A stretch of 64,000 nucleotides of DNA, from NCBI GenBank assembly GCA_004563405.1, contig SFTH01000009.1, forward strand, positions 1 to 64,000. Reading direction: 5' to 3'. Source of the stretch: a bacterium (lineage in GTDB: Bacteria > Bacillota > Clostridia > Christensenellales > Aristaeellaceae). A model generated the notes under the pieces. It saw only the letters and a list, made by a program, of their open reading frames with translations, ran no database searches and was not told the DNA's origin. Positions 33,628-42,554 of the stretch are shown here, piece after piece; positions within the stretch are counted from its first letter, which is position 1; the number at the start of each line of letters is the position of its first letter. The position numbers and the translations under genes were made by a program.

Positions 33628-36504
33628 ATGAGAAGAGGAGTTTCGGGATTATTCCGGTTCGCCGCAGCCGCGCTGTGCGCGCTGCTGCTCGCGGCGCTCT
33701 GCCCGCCGTCCGGCTTTGCGGAGCAGCCGAAGCGGGTGCGCGTCGGCTACTACCAGAGCAAGAGCTTTCAGGAGGGCGCGTCCGAGGGCGAGGAGAAGAG
33801 CGGGTACAGCTACGAGTACCTTCAGAAAATTTCGTATTACACCGGTTGGAAATATGAATATGTCTATGGCGGCTGGTCGGAGATCTACGAGCAGTTTATT
33901 CGGGGTGAGATCGACGTGATGGCCGGCCTCTCCGAGGCGGAGGACCGGGAGGGGTTGATGTGCTTTCCCCAGTGCGCGATGGGCAGCGAGGGCTACTACA
34001 TCTACCGGCACGACGCGGATGATACCATTCGCAGCGCGACCCCCTCGACCCTGAACGGAAAGCGGATCGGCGTCGTCCGGAACACCCTCATGGCGCGCAG
34101 TCTGGAGGAATGGGCCGCCGGAAACGGCGCGTCTCCGGTGTGCGTCGAGTTCGACAGCTTCGACGCGTGCAACGACGCGTTCTACCGGGGCGCGCTCGAC
34201 TGCGTTGTGGCGACGGACAACAACGTCTTTCCGGGTTCCGCGATGGCGCCGGTGGCCAAGATCGGCGAGGAGCCCTATTACCTCGCGGTGGCCGCGGAGC
34301 GGCCGGACCTGCTGGAGGAGCTGGACGGGGCGCTGGTGATGATGAACGAGGTGGAGCCCTACGTTCTGGAGACGCTTCAGCACGCCTACTTCGGAAACAG
34401 CGTCATCAGCAAGCAGCTCAGCGACCGGGAGGAGGACTGGCTGCGGACGCACGCAGAGCTGCGGGTCGGCTACTTTGACAACTACATGCCCTACTGCGGA
34501 ACGGACGGGGACGGAAGCGCGACCGGCGTGATGACCGACGTGCTGGAGGCCGTGTTCCGGGAGGCCGCCGCGGACTGGGACGTGGCGCTGCGCTACCGCG
34601 CCTATTCCACCAACGAGTCGATGATCGCGGACGTGGCTGCCGGGGAGATCGACGTGGCCTTCCCAGTCGCAGGTTCCCTGACCGATGCGGAGGACGGCGG
34701 CTACTTCGTCTCCGCGCCCGTGGTGACGGCGGGAATGTATCTGGTCTACAACGGCAGCTACACATCAGAGACCGCCGCCAGGATTGCCGTCAACACGGCG
34801 AATCGGATGCAGTATCGCTACACCCGGATGGTGTATCCCGACGCGCAGATCGTCGCGTGCGGCTCGGTGGACGAGTGCCTCGCGGCGGTGAACAGCGGCC
34901 GGGCGAACAGCACCATCCTCAACGGCGCGCGCATCTCCTCCATCCTGCGCAGCAACGGCTACGATAAAATGGCCTACAACCTGCTCTCCAAGTCGGAGGA
35001 CAGGTGCTTTGCGGTGCAGGCGGGAAACGGCGGGCTGATGATCCTGATCAATCGCGGCCTCGAGCTCATCGGCAGCGACTACGGGGCGAATGCGCTGGAT
35101 CGCTACGCCGGCGCGGAGGCCGCCTTCAGCTTCCGGGAATTCATCCAGGACAACGCCATACCCGTCGTGCTCGTCATACTGACGGTGGCCCTGCTCTTCG
35201 TGTTCCTCTTCGCCCGGGACATGCTGCGCATGCGCCAGCAGGCCCGGGAGCGGGCGGAGTATCAGCGGGAGCTGGAGGAAAAGCAGCTGCGGCTGGAGGA
35301 GAAGAACGTGGAGCAGGGGCGCATGAACGCGATGCTGGACGAGGCGCGCCGGCAGGCGGAGGTCGCCAGCAACGCCAAGAGCGCCTTCCTGTTCAACATG
35401 TCCCACGACATCCGTACCCCGATGAACGCCATCATCGGCTTCACCTACCTGCTGGAGATGAACCAGGAGAATCCGGCCAGGCGCGCGGACTATCTCAAAA
35501 AGATTCAGGACGCCAGCGCCGTGCTGCTGTCCATCATCAACAACGTGCTGGAGATGGCGCGCATCGAAAAGGGCACGCTGGAGCTGGAGGAGACCGCCTG
35601 GAGCGCGGAGCAGTTCAACGACGCGCTGTACCGCGTGTTCCAGGACATGATGGAGCAGAAGGGCATCGCCTTCACGCGGCGCGTGGACGTGCGGCACCCC
35701 TATGTGTATTGCGATTCCATCAAGCTGCGGGAGCTGTTCATTAACATCCTCTCCAACGCCTACAAGTACACCAGCCCGGGCGGCCGGGTGGACATGCGCC
35801 TGGAGGAGATCGAGTCAGACGCGCCGGGCTGGGCGCTGTACCGCACCACGATCTCGGACACCGGCATCGGCATGTCGGAGGATTTCCTCCCCCACATCTT
35901 CGAGGAGTTCTCCCGGGAGGCCTCCTCGACGGAGAGCCGCATCGAGGGCACCGGCCTCGGCATGCCCATCGTCAAGCGACTGGTGGAATTCATGCACGGG
36001 CGCATCGAGGTCTCCAGCCGGAAGGGCGTGGGCACCACCTTCACCGTCACCATCCCCCATCGCATCGCGGAAAAATCGAGCCTCGTGGAGCACGCGGGCG
36101 TCGAGCTGGATCCGAAGCTGTTTAAGGGCAAGCGCATCCTGCTCGCGGAGGACAACGACCTGAACGCGGAGATCACGATGGAGATCCTGAAGCAGGCGGG
36201 CTTTGAGATCGACCGGGCGCAGGACGGCCGTGCCGCCGTGGAGATGTTGGCGGCCGCGGACGCGGACAGGTACCAGCTGGTGCTGATGGACGTTCAGATG
36301 CCGGTGATGAACGGCTACGAGGCGGCCCGGACCATCCGGGCGATTCCGGATTTCCGCAAGGCCGGGATTCCCATACTGGCGCTGACCGCAAACGCCTTCG
36401 AGGAGGACCGGCGCGAGGCCCTGCGCGCGGGCATGAACGGGCACCTGGCAAAGCCGATCCAGGTGAGCGAGCTGATGACGGCGCTCTCGGGAATTCTGGG
36501 CTGA
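33628..36504 (+). CDS. BvgS-like hybrid sensor histidine kinase with two solute-binding domains
   Basis: 958 residues. A signal/anchor (1-31) precedes two extracytoplasmic family-3 solute-binding domains (~38-270 and ~283-490), a membrane helix (~508-531), a coiled linker, a HisKA domain with MSHDIRTPMNA (His near 593), an HATPase domain (NILSNAYKY, DTGIGMSEDF, GTGLGM) and a receiver domain (LLAEDNDLNAE, phospho-acceptor Asp near 887 in LMDVQMPVMNG). Ligands are probably amino acids or similar. There is no HPt domain and no response regulator beside it, so the phosphate's destination is unknown. Confidence 0.92.
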   Translation: MRRGVSGLFRFAAAALCALLLAALCPPSGFAEQPKRVRVGYYQSKSFQEGASEGEEKSGYSYEYLQKISYYTGWKYEYVYGGWSEIYEQFIRGEIDVMAGLSEAEDREGLMCFPQCAMGSEGYYIYRHDADDTIRSATPSTLNGKRIGVVRNTLMARSLEEWAAGNGASPVCVEFDSFDACNDAFYRGALDCVVATDNNVFPGSAMAPVAKIGEEPYYLAVAAERPDLLEELDGALVMMNEVEPYVLETLQHAYFGNSVISKQLSDREEDWLRTHAELRVGYFDNYMPYCGTDGDGSATGVMTDVLEAVFREAAADWDVALRYRAYSTNESMIADVAAGEIDVAFPVAGSLTDAEDGGYFVSAPVVTAGMYLVYNGSYTSETAARIAVNTANRMQYRYTRMVYPDAQIVACGSVDECLAAVNSGRANSTILNGARISSILRSNGYDKMAYNLLSKSEDRCFAVQAGNGGLMILINRGLELIGSDYGANALDRYAGAEAAFSFREFIQDNAIPVVLVILTVALLFVFLFARDMLRMRQQARERAEYQRELEEKQLRLEEKNVEQGRMNAMLDEARRQAEVASNAKSAFLFNMSHDIRTPMNAIIGFTYLLEMNQENPARRADYLKKIQDASAVLLSIINNVLEMARIEKGTLELEETAWSAEQFNDALYRVFQDMMEQKGIAFTRRVDVRHPYVYCDSIKLRELFINILSNAYKYTSPGGRVDMRLEEIESDAPGWALYRTTISDTGIGMSEDFLPHIFEEFSREASSTESRIEGTGLGMPIVKRLVEFMHGRIEVSSRKGVGTTFTVTIPHRIAEKSSLVEHAGVELDPKLFKGKRILLAEDNDLNAEITMEILKQAGFEIDRAQDGRAAVEMLAAADADRYQLVLMDVQMPVMNGYEAARTIRAIPDFRKAGIPILALTANAFEEDRREALRAGMNGHLAKPIQVSELMTALSGILG

Positions 36505-36521
36505 GGGACTCCTGAAACGAA

Positions 36522-36577
36522 AACGGGACTGCCTCCGGCGGCCGCAAAGCGGTTCGCGGGAGAAAGTCCCGTTTTTT
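36522..36577 (+). terminator. Terminator of the hybrid kinase gene
   Basis: AACGGGACT pairs with AGTCCCGTT at the base of a larger folded stem and is followed by TTTTTT. Confidence 0.85.
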
Positions 36578-36695
36578 GTCGTGAAAGGGGCGGCGTGGGC
36601 GGTTTTGCGCGGCTGTGTTGGCCACGGCAAACTGCCCTGCGGCGCGCGCGGAGGGCGCTGCCCGTGCGTCGCTTCGGAGATCCCGGCGTTGGAAT

Positions 36696-37682
36696 TCATT
36701 CGCCGTTCCGGGCGGCGTGCGCTTCGGTGGGCGCGGTCTGGGGCTGCCCGGGGCGCAGGTTCGGCTCGAAGGCCTCGCGCCAGATGGCTTCAAAGACTGC
36801 CTCGCGGCCGTCCTCGTTGAGAATTTCGTGGCGCATGCCGGGGAACAGGCGGCCCTCCACGTTCCGATAACCGGCGCTGTGCATGCGCTCCACCGCGTCG
36901 CGGAAGCCGCGCGCGTCCGGGGCGCAGGGGTCCTCCGCGCCGGAGAAGAAGCGCACCGGGAGATCGGGATTGCCCCGCTCCGGCTTCAGCGCGTAGGCCC
37001 GGCGCAGCAGGCGCAGCAGAGAGCGGTTTCCGTTCAGAGTGAAGGTGAAGTTGCACAGCGGGTCGGCCTCATAGGCGCGCACGTTCTCCGGGTTGGCGGA
37101 GATCCAGGCGTTGGGATGCTCCGGGTCCGGGAAGCGCCGGGCGAAGACCCCGGTGGTCAGCCGCTGGATGACCGGGCTGTGGTAGCGGTCACCGCGCACG
37201 CATTCCAGCAGGGAGATGAGCGCCAGGCCGAAGCGCAGGGAGGAGGGCGCGTGCCAGCCGGGGCTTCCGCACACGGCCAGCGCGTCGATCTCCCGGTCGT
37301 AGCGCTCGCAGTAGGCGCGCACGGCCAGGGAGCCCATGCTGTGGCCCAGCAGAAAGAGGGGCAGGCCCGGCCATTGGGCCTTCATCCACCGGGTGATCTG
37401 GTGGAGATCCTCCACCACGCCCTCGTCGCCGTTGGCATAGAAGTAGCCCAGATCCTCCGCGCTGCGCACGGAGCCGCCGTGGCCCCTGTGGTCGTTTATG
37501 ACGCACAGGCAGCCCCGCTCCGCCAGGTATTCCATGAACGGCGCGTAGCGCTCCTTGTGTTCGCACATGCCGTGGGCGAGCTGCACCAGCGCCCGGGGTT
37601 TTCCCACGGGCCGGACCAGCATCAGCTTCAGCTCCAGCGCGTCAAAGTCGGACTTCAGGGTGAAGAATTCCTTGTCTGGCAT
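36696..37682 (-). CDS. Alpha/beta hydrolase, lysophospholipase/monoacylglycerol-lipase type (Hydrolase_4)
   Basis: 328-residue cytoplasmic serine hydrolase. VQLAHGMCEHKERY holds the HG oxyanion motif, NDHRGHGGS a family mark, and GHSMGS the nucleophile elbow. The Asp of the triad is in SGAEDPCAPDARG and the His in FPGMRHEILNE. This set is typical of PldB/monoglyceride lipases; the real substrate is not known. Confidence 0.9.
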   Translation of the reverse strand: MPDKEFFTLKSDFDALELKLMLVRPVGKPRALVQLAHGMCEHKERYAPFMEYLAERGCLCVINDHRGHGGSVRSAEDLGYFYANGDEGVVEDLHQITRWMKAQWPGLPLFLLGHSMGSLAVRAYCERYDREIDALAVCGSPGWHAPSSLRFGLALISLLECVRGDRYHSPVIQRLTTGVFARRFPDPEHPNAWISANPENVRAYEADPLCNFTFTLNGNRSLLRLLRRAYALKPERGNPDLPVRFFSGAEDPCAPDARGFRDAVERMHSAGYRNVEGRLFPGMRHEILNEDGREAVFEAIWREAFEPNLRPGQPQTAPTEAHAARNGE

Positions 37683-37802
37683 ATTGCCGCTCCTTTTCCG
37701 GCGAAGCCGCAGCCCACCGCCAAAATGAGGGGATATGCGCCTGCGCCGTGCCGCGCAAATGCATATCCCTCTTCCGCCCGCTTGAACGGGCGGATTCTTG
37801 AT

Positions 37803-39110
37803 TTATAAGGGCACGTCCACCGCCACCGGCATCTCCGGCGCGCGGGTCGCGTCCACCACTGCACGCATCTCTTCGTCCCGAGCAGGCGCCTGCGCGATCT
37901 CCGGGACGGCCGTGGTGACCGGCTCTGCCGGTTCCGCCTGAGCTGCCGCGCCGGCGGGTTCCGGTTCGGTTGCCTCTACCCGGACGGCTGCACCGCTGGA
38001 TTCCGGTTCGGTTGCCTCCGCCTGAGAGAGCGCACCGTCGGGCGCTGCCGCCTCCGCCTGGGCGTAGACCACCAGCACCGCCTCCTGCTTGGCCTCCCGA
38101 ACGATCTGGCTCAGGGAAAAGCTGCGCTGGCTGTTCCACGAACTGTTGGGGTCGTTGACCAGCGCGCGTCCGTCCGCGTCCAGGCCGCGCAGCAGAATGT
38201 AGTGTCCGTTGTCCGTGAAGACGCCGTCGCCCATCTTGACGACCACGGGATGCTGCGCCTGCAGGGCGCTGCGAATGGTCGCCTGGCTCAGCGCCTGGCG
38301 GGACGAGCGGATGCCGTAGCGGGAGAGCATGGTCTGTATGGCGTCGTAGCCCAGGCCGTCGCCGTGATACCAGCCTGCGGTCACCGCGTCATAGAACAGG
38401 GTGTAGGGGGTCTGGTCGTAATCCTGCGCGCCGTAGGCGATCAGCATGGAGGCCACCGTCGCGCCGCAGCCGGAGCTGGAGACCGTCTTCGTCTCGCCGT
38501 CGTACAGGCACACGGGCGTTCTGTAGTTGTACTGATACAGCAGCGGAATGGGCATGCCGTCCTCCGGCAGATCCAGCGCGTCGGGGTTCAGATGCAGATT
38601 TTCCAGGGCGGTGTTGCGCCGGAGCAGCTCCAGGCCGCGCGCCTCCTCCGGCTCGGGGGTGGGCTCCGGCGTGGGCTCCGGCGTGGGCGCCTCGCTGACC
38701 TCCGGGCTGGCCTCCGGACCGACCTGCGGCGTCTCTTCCGCCGAAGGGGTTGTGGGCACCGGGCTTTCGTCGCCGGGAACCGGCGCGGGCGTCGCATCCG
38801 GCGCGGACGTCTCCTGACCGTCGGGGGCTTCGGTGGGCTCCGGCGTGGGCGTCTCCTCCGGCGCTTTGGTGGATGCGGGCGCTTCGGTGTGCGCGGGGGC
38901 CTGCGTGGGCGCTTCCGTGCGCGCCGGGGCTTCGGTGTGCGCGGGGGCCTGTGTGGGCGCTTCCGTGCGCGCCGGGGCTTCGGTGTGCGCGGGGGCCTCC
39001 GTCGCCTCCTCGCCCTCCATCCGGCCCAGGGAGCCGGGCAGGGGCGCGAGAAGCAGCGCTGCCGCCAGCGCCGCCGTGATGCCGCGTTTCCATCTCCGTT
39101 TCATGTGCAT
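37803..39110 (-). CDS. Secreted C39-like cysteine peptidase with TEAP-repeat linker
   Basis: 435 residues from ATG 39110 (or 39104, six bases later); the ribosome site is weak. A signal peptide (KRGITAALAAALLLAPLPGSL) is followed by ~125 residues of Thr/Glu/Ala/Pro-rich tandem repeats (TEAPARTEAPTQAPAH units) and a C39_2-type domain. The catalytic Cys is in SSSGCGATVASMLI, the His in NGHYILLRG and the third residue in LVNDPNSSW. A Pro/Ala/Glu-rich tail ends the protein. It is likely a wall-spanning exported peptidase; target unknown. Confidence 0.82.
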   Translation of the reverse strand: MHMKRRWKRGITAALAAALLLAPLPGSLGRMEGEEATEAPAHTEAPARTEAPTQAPAHTEAPARTEAPTQAPAHTEAPASTKAPEETPTPEPTEAPDGQETSAPDATPAPVPGDESPVPTTPSAEETPQVGPEASPEVSEAPTPEPTPEPTPEPEEARGLELLRRNTALENLHLNPDALDLPEDGMPIPLLYQYNYRTPVCLYDGETKTVSSSGCGATVASMLIAYGAQDYDQTPYTLFYDAVTAGWYHGDGLGYDAIQTMLSRYGIRSSRQALSQATIRSALQAQHPVVVKMGDGVFTDNGHYILLRGLDADGRALVNDPNSSWNSQRSFSLSQIVREAKQEAVLVVYAQAEAAAPDGALSQAEATEPESSGAAVRVEATEPEPAGAAAQAEPAEPVTTAVPEIAQAPARDEEMRAVVDATRAPEMPVAVDVPL

Positions 39111-39161
39111 CCAACCTTCATGCATGAGAATCCGGGGAAAGAATTCCCCATATTGCTTTCG

Positions 39162-39190
39162 AGTATAGCATATTGAAATCAAATTTGGAA
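39162..39190 (-). promoter_or_regulatory. Promoter of the C39-like peptidase gene
   Basis: On the minus strand an extended -10 TGC-TATACT (39162-39170) with TTCCAA (39185-39190) at 17 bases. Confidence 0.6.
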
Positions 39191-39211
39191 TAAATTATGA
39201 CTTTTATTTAG

Positions 39212-39230
39212 ACTTTCGTAATACGAAAGT
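39212..39230. promoter_or_regulatory. 19-bp perfect palindrome, possible operator
   Basis: ACTTTCGTA-A-TACGAAAGT is a perfect nine-base inverted repeat with one central base. It lies 22 bases upstream of the peptidase promoter and just past the terminator of the SH3 gene. It has the look of a dimer-binding site; the regulator is unknown. Confidence 0.55.
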
Positions 39231-39240
39231 AATAAATTGC

Positions 39241-39277
39241 ACAAAGAAACGGCCGCCCGGTGCTTGCCGGACGGCCG
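39241..39277 (-). terminator. Terminator of the SH3-domain gene
   Basis: On the minus strand CGGCCGTCCGG pairs with CCGGGCGGCCG (one G-U) and runs into TTTCTTTGT, 14 bases after the stop. Confidence 0.85.
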
Positions 39278-39290
39278 GTGAACCTGAGAA

Positions 39291-41573
39291 TCAGACGAGC
39301 TTGGAGTACATGGAGGAGACCCAGCCGGTCACGCCGTTGTAGCTGATGTAGTACCACTTGACGCCGCGGGAGTCCGTGGAGGACTTGCCCAGGTAGGTTG
39401 CGGTCTTGCCCTCGGCCATGTAGCCGAGCTTGTCGCTGGTCTTGTTGGCCTTGGCGCGGATGGTGACGCTGCCGCCGCTGGCCTGAACCTTGCTTCCGGA
39501 GGAGGAGCTGCCCGAGGAGGAGCTGCCCGAGGAGGACGAGGAGGCGGTGTTGGTCAGCTGCGCGTAGCGGGAGGAGACCCAGCCGGTCACGCCGTTGTAG
39601 CTGACCTTGTACCACTTCACGCCGCGGGAATCCGTGGAGGTCTTGCCCTGATAGGTTCCCGTCTTGCCCTCGGGGATGTAGCCCAGGCTCGCGCTGGACT
39701 TGTTCGCGCTGGAGCGGATGGTCACGCTGCCGCCCACGGCCTTGACGTAATTGCCGGAGGAGGAGCCGCTTCCGCTGGAGCCGTAGGTGATCTCCGTGTA
39801 GCGGGAGGAGACCCAGCCGGTGCTTCCGTTGAAGCTGACCTTGTACCACTTCACGCCGCGGGCGTCGGTGGAGGTCTTGCCCAGGAAGGTCAGGGTCGTG
39901 CCCTTGGGTGCGGTGCCCAGGCTGGAGGCGTTCAGGTTGGGAGAGGTGCGAACGTTCACGCTGCCCTCGGTCTTGATGTAGTCGCCGCTGGCGCCGACCT
40001 CGGGGCCGGTGTAGGAGCTGCCCGGCGCGCTGGTCTTGGAGGCGTACTTGGAGGAGACCCAGCCGGTGCCGCCGCCGAAGCCGACCTTGTACCAGACCAT
40101 GCCGCTGGAATCCTTTGCCGCCACGCCCTTGCAGGGGAGGACGGTGCCCTTCACCACGCTGCCCAGGATGGAGCCGCTGGTGCCGGCCTTGGAGCGGATG
40201 TTGACGCTGTTGCCGGTGATCTTGAGGTAGCTGATGCTCACGCTGTAGCTGCTGCCGGGGGTGGAGCCGCCGGAGGAGCTGCCGGAGGAGGAGCTACCGG
40301 AGGAGCTGCCGGACGAGCCGCTGCCGGAGGTGGAGCTGCCGGCGCCCGCGGAGGGCGCGACGGTGACCACGGGGCGCGGCGTGGGCGTGCTCTGGCCGAT
40401 GGGCGTGGCCTTGGGGGCGCTGCCCGCGCCGGAGCTGCTGCCGGACACCAGATCCTTGTTCTCCAGGAACTGGTCAAACCAGGCGTTGTTGCCCTGACTG
40501 TCGGTATCGGAGGCCGTCGCGCTGGGCGAGGGCTCCGGCGTAGACTCGGGCACGATGAGGGAGGCGTCCTTCGCCTGGGTGAGGTCGCCGGTGTAGAGCA
40601 CGGAGGCGTCGCCGGTGAGGCTGACTTCCGTCAGGGTCTGCTTGCCGCTCTCCCACACGAAGAGGCTCGCGCCGTCGCTGAGCACGGTCGCGCCGTTCTC
40701 CGGGGCGTAGAGGGCCAGCGTGCCCGCCTCGCTCGAGAGATTCAGCGCGGCGTTGTACCAGACCACCAGGCCCTTTTCCGTGGGCCAGAAGCCGCTGTCG
40801 GGCTCGGTACATTCGCCGTTGAGCGTCTTGAGTTGCACGTCCAGGCTGTACACCCGGCCCAGCAGCTCCGCCGAATCGGCGCTGCGCACGGCGTAAGCGT
40901 CCGCCAGGTTGTGGAAGTAGAGCTGATGGCCGTCCAGCTTCAGATCCCGGCCGCCGCTCTTGAGCAGCAGCGTGGTCTCGCCGCTGTTGAGATCCAGGCG
41001 GTACACGCAGCCCGCCTGGGCGCTGGCGGTCTGACCGGCCTCCAGCTGCGCGTTGTACTCCATGCGGTCGCCCGCGGAGAGGAAGTAGGCGCAGCCCTCG
41101 CCCAGCACATAGTCCAGCATCTGCGCGCCGGAGAGCTTCAGGCAGACCTGGCTGCCCGGCTCGACGGAGTGCAGCAGGCCGTCCAGCAGCACCAGGAACT
41201 TGCCGCCGTAGGACGAGAGATTCGTCGCCTCGTCCGCGCCGAAGGAGTACACCGTGGAGACCTCGTTTCCGCTGCACTGCATGATGGCGGAGGAGCCTTC
41301 CGTGGTCTTGAGATAAGCCGCACCGCCCTCATAGGCGATCAGGCCGTCGATGCTGTCCGCGCGATCCAGGCAGATGGCCTCGCCGCCCGAGAGGGGCACG
41401 CGCACCAGCATCTGCCGGTCGCCCGAGGGAATTGCAAAATAAAGGTCCGTGGCGGTGCGCACCGCCTCCGCGCCGTTGACCGCCGTGGAAGCCGCCGTCG
41501 CCGCGCTCTCTGCAAAGGCGACGCACGGAAGCGACAGCAGCGCAATCAGCAGCCAGGTTATGAACTTGCGCAT
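39291..41573 (-). CDS. Exported protein with beta-propeller-like N-terminus and four bacterial SH3 domains
   Basis: 760 residues from ATG 41573, seven bases after AAAGGAGG. A signal peptide ends at VAFAES. Residues ~40-360 look like a DUF5050-type propeller of YFHNLADAYAV/LDLNSGETTLLLKSGG-like blades. A Ser/Gly-rich linker (~370-440) leads to four SH3_3-type domains with NVRT/NIRS/TIRS/TIRA and KVSYNGVTGWVSSRY-like ends, separated by Ser/Gly linkers. The SH3 domains should bind cell-wall peptides. Domains 3 and 4 are very similar, pointing to recent duplication. Confidence 0.85.
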   Translation of the reverse strand: MRKFITWLLIALLSLPCVAFAESAATAASTAVNGAEAVRTATDLYFAIPSGDRQMLVRVPLSGGEAICLDRADSIDGLIAYEGGAAYLKTTEGSSAIMQCSGNEVSTVYSFGADEATNLSSYGGKFLVLLDGLLHSVEPGSQVCLKLSGAQMLDYVLGEGCAYFLSAGDRMEYNAQLEAGQTASAQAGCVYRLDLNSGETTLLLKSGGRDLKLDGHQLYFHNLADAYAVRSADSAELLGRVYSLDVQLKTLNGECTEPDSGFWPTEKGLVVWYNAALNLSSEAGTLALYAPENGATVLSDGASLFVWESGKQTLTEVSLTGDASVLYTGDLTQAKDASLIVPESTPEPSPSATASDTDSQGNNAWFDQFLENKDLVSGSSSGAGSAPKATPIGQSTPTPRPVVTVAPSAGAGSSTSGSGSSGSSSGSSSSGSSSGGSTPGSSYSVSISYLKITGNSVNIRSKAGTSGSILGSVVKGTVLPCKGVAAKDSSGMVWYKVGFGGGTGWVSSKYASKTSAPGSSYTGPEVGASGDYIKTEGSVNVRTSPNLNASSLGTAPKGTTLTFLGKTSTDARGVKWYKVSFNGSTGWVSSRYTEITYGSSGSGSSSGNYVKAVGGSVTIRSSANKSSASLGYIPEGKTGTYQGKTSTDSRGVKWYKVSYNGVTGWVSSRYAQLTNTASSSSSGSSSSGSSSSGSKVQASGGSVTIRAKANKTSDKLGYMAEGKTATYLGKSSTDSRGVKWYYISYNGVTGWVSSMYSKLV

Positions 41574-41641
41574 GGTTCTTCCTCCTTTGTGTGCCCGCGC
41601 CGCGCGCTCTGCGCGGCCGGGTGCCCGTTGTCCTATCTTAT

Positions 41642-41670
41642 AGTATACCATAGAACGACCGCGGACTCAA
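41642..41670 (-). promoter_or_regulatory. Promoter of the SH3-domain gene
   Basis: Minus strand TTGAGT (41665-41670) and TATACT (41642-41647) with a 17-base spacer. Confidence 0.75.
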
Positions 41671-41746
41671 CCGCAGATTTGCATGTTCCTTTGACGAAAA
41701 TCTGCGTCAAAAAGCTCCCGTTTTTTCAAAAAAGAGGCGTTTTTCG

Positions 41747-41775
41747 TTGCATTTCCCCCGGCTGTTTGATATAAT
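41747..41775 (+). promoter_or_regulatory. Promoter of the 41808 gene
   Basis: TTGCAT (41747-41752) and TATAAT (41770-41775), spacer 17 bases. Confidence 0.8.
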
Positions 41776-41807
41776 GGCAAAAATGAAAACCCAAAGGAGG
41801 GCGAAGC

Positions 41808-42350
41808 ATGCCTTTGTTTGATCGTGGCGCCGAGAAGGAGCGCAAGGAAAAACTCAAGCAACTGGAGGATCGTCGCGTTCGCTTTGCGGAAGCGCTGGAA
41901 AAGCAGGGCTTTCAACCGGAGCGCATGTTCATCTGCTCCTGCGAGGACGGCAGCTTTGTGGCGCTGGCGCGGCACGCGCAGCAGTATGCGGTGATCGTCG
42001 GGCCCAGGTTCGGCTCGGACGACGATTTTGTATTTGACCTTCAGGACGCGCTGCACGTCGAGCGCGAGGACGTATTTGAAAAGGGCACGGGCCTGAACGG
42101 CGCGTTCGGCTTCGGCCAGAAGGGCGCGAAGGGCTTCAACCTGATGCTGACGCTGAGTGACGGGAGCGTGGTGAAGATGCCCGTGGTCGCCGGCCGCACC
42201 TCCTGGATGGAGGTTCCGCTGAAGAAGAACCCCCTGCTCAAGACCCGCCGCCGCCGGGGCGACGCCAACATCATCTGGGATCTGATGCCCATCGACCCGG
42301 GCGTCCTCTCCAAGATCGAGAATCTGCTCGCGACATACTATCTGCCCTGA
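41808..42350 (+). CDS. Conserved-looking cytoplasmic protein of unknown function
   Basis: 180 residues behind AAAGGAGGG. No signal peptide or membrane helix. It begins with a charged helix (EKERKEKLKQLEDRRVRFAEALEKQG, cited by its KERKEKLKQLEDRR part). A globular part follows with ICSCEDGSFVALARH, then VVKMPVVAGRTSWMEV and a basic KKNPLLKTRRRRGD patch. I do not recognise the family. It has its own promoter and terminator, so it is transcribed alone. Confidence 0.75.
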   Translation: MPLFDRGAEKERKEKLKQLEDRRVRFAEALEKQGFQPERMFICSCEDGSFVALARHAQQYAVIVGPRFGSDDDFVFDLQDALHVEREDVFEKGTGLNGAFGFGQKGAKGFNLMLTLSDGSVVKMPVVAGRTSWMEVPLKKNPLLKTRRRRGDANIIWDLMPIDPGVLSKIENLLATYYLP

Positions 42351-42375
42351 GGGCGACTGCGGGGCGCGAAATTCT

Positions 42376-42438
42376 GCCCGCGGCGCGGGTGCGCGGAACG
42401 ACGGCGTTCCGCGCCTGCGCCGCGGGCGCGCTTTTTTT
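42376..42438 (+). terminator. Terminator of the 41808 gene
   Basis: GCCCGCGGCGC pairs with GCGCCGCGGGC outside an inner stem GCGCGGAAC/GTTCCGCGC; seven T residues end it (42432-42438). Confidence 0.9.
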
Positions 42439-42498
42439 GCCCGGAGGGGACGGGGCGCGCCCGGCGCTTAATTTTATGCGCGGAGGCGGGGAACGCTC

Positions 42499-42527
42499 TT
42501 GCGTTTCCCTGGGAAAAAATGTATAAT
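42499..42527 (+). promoter_or_regulatory. Promoter of the 42555 gene
   Basis: TTGCGT (42499-42504) and TATAAT (42522-42527), spacer 17; the start codon follows after only 27 bases. Confidence 0.8.
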
Positions 42528-42554
42528 GAGAGTATATACAGGAGGTGGGAAGGC

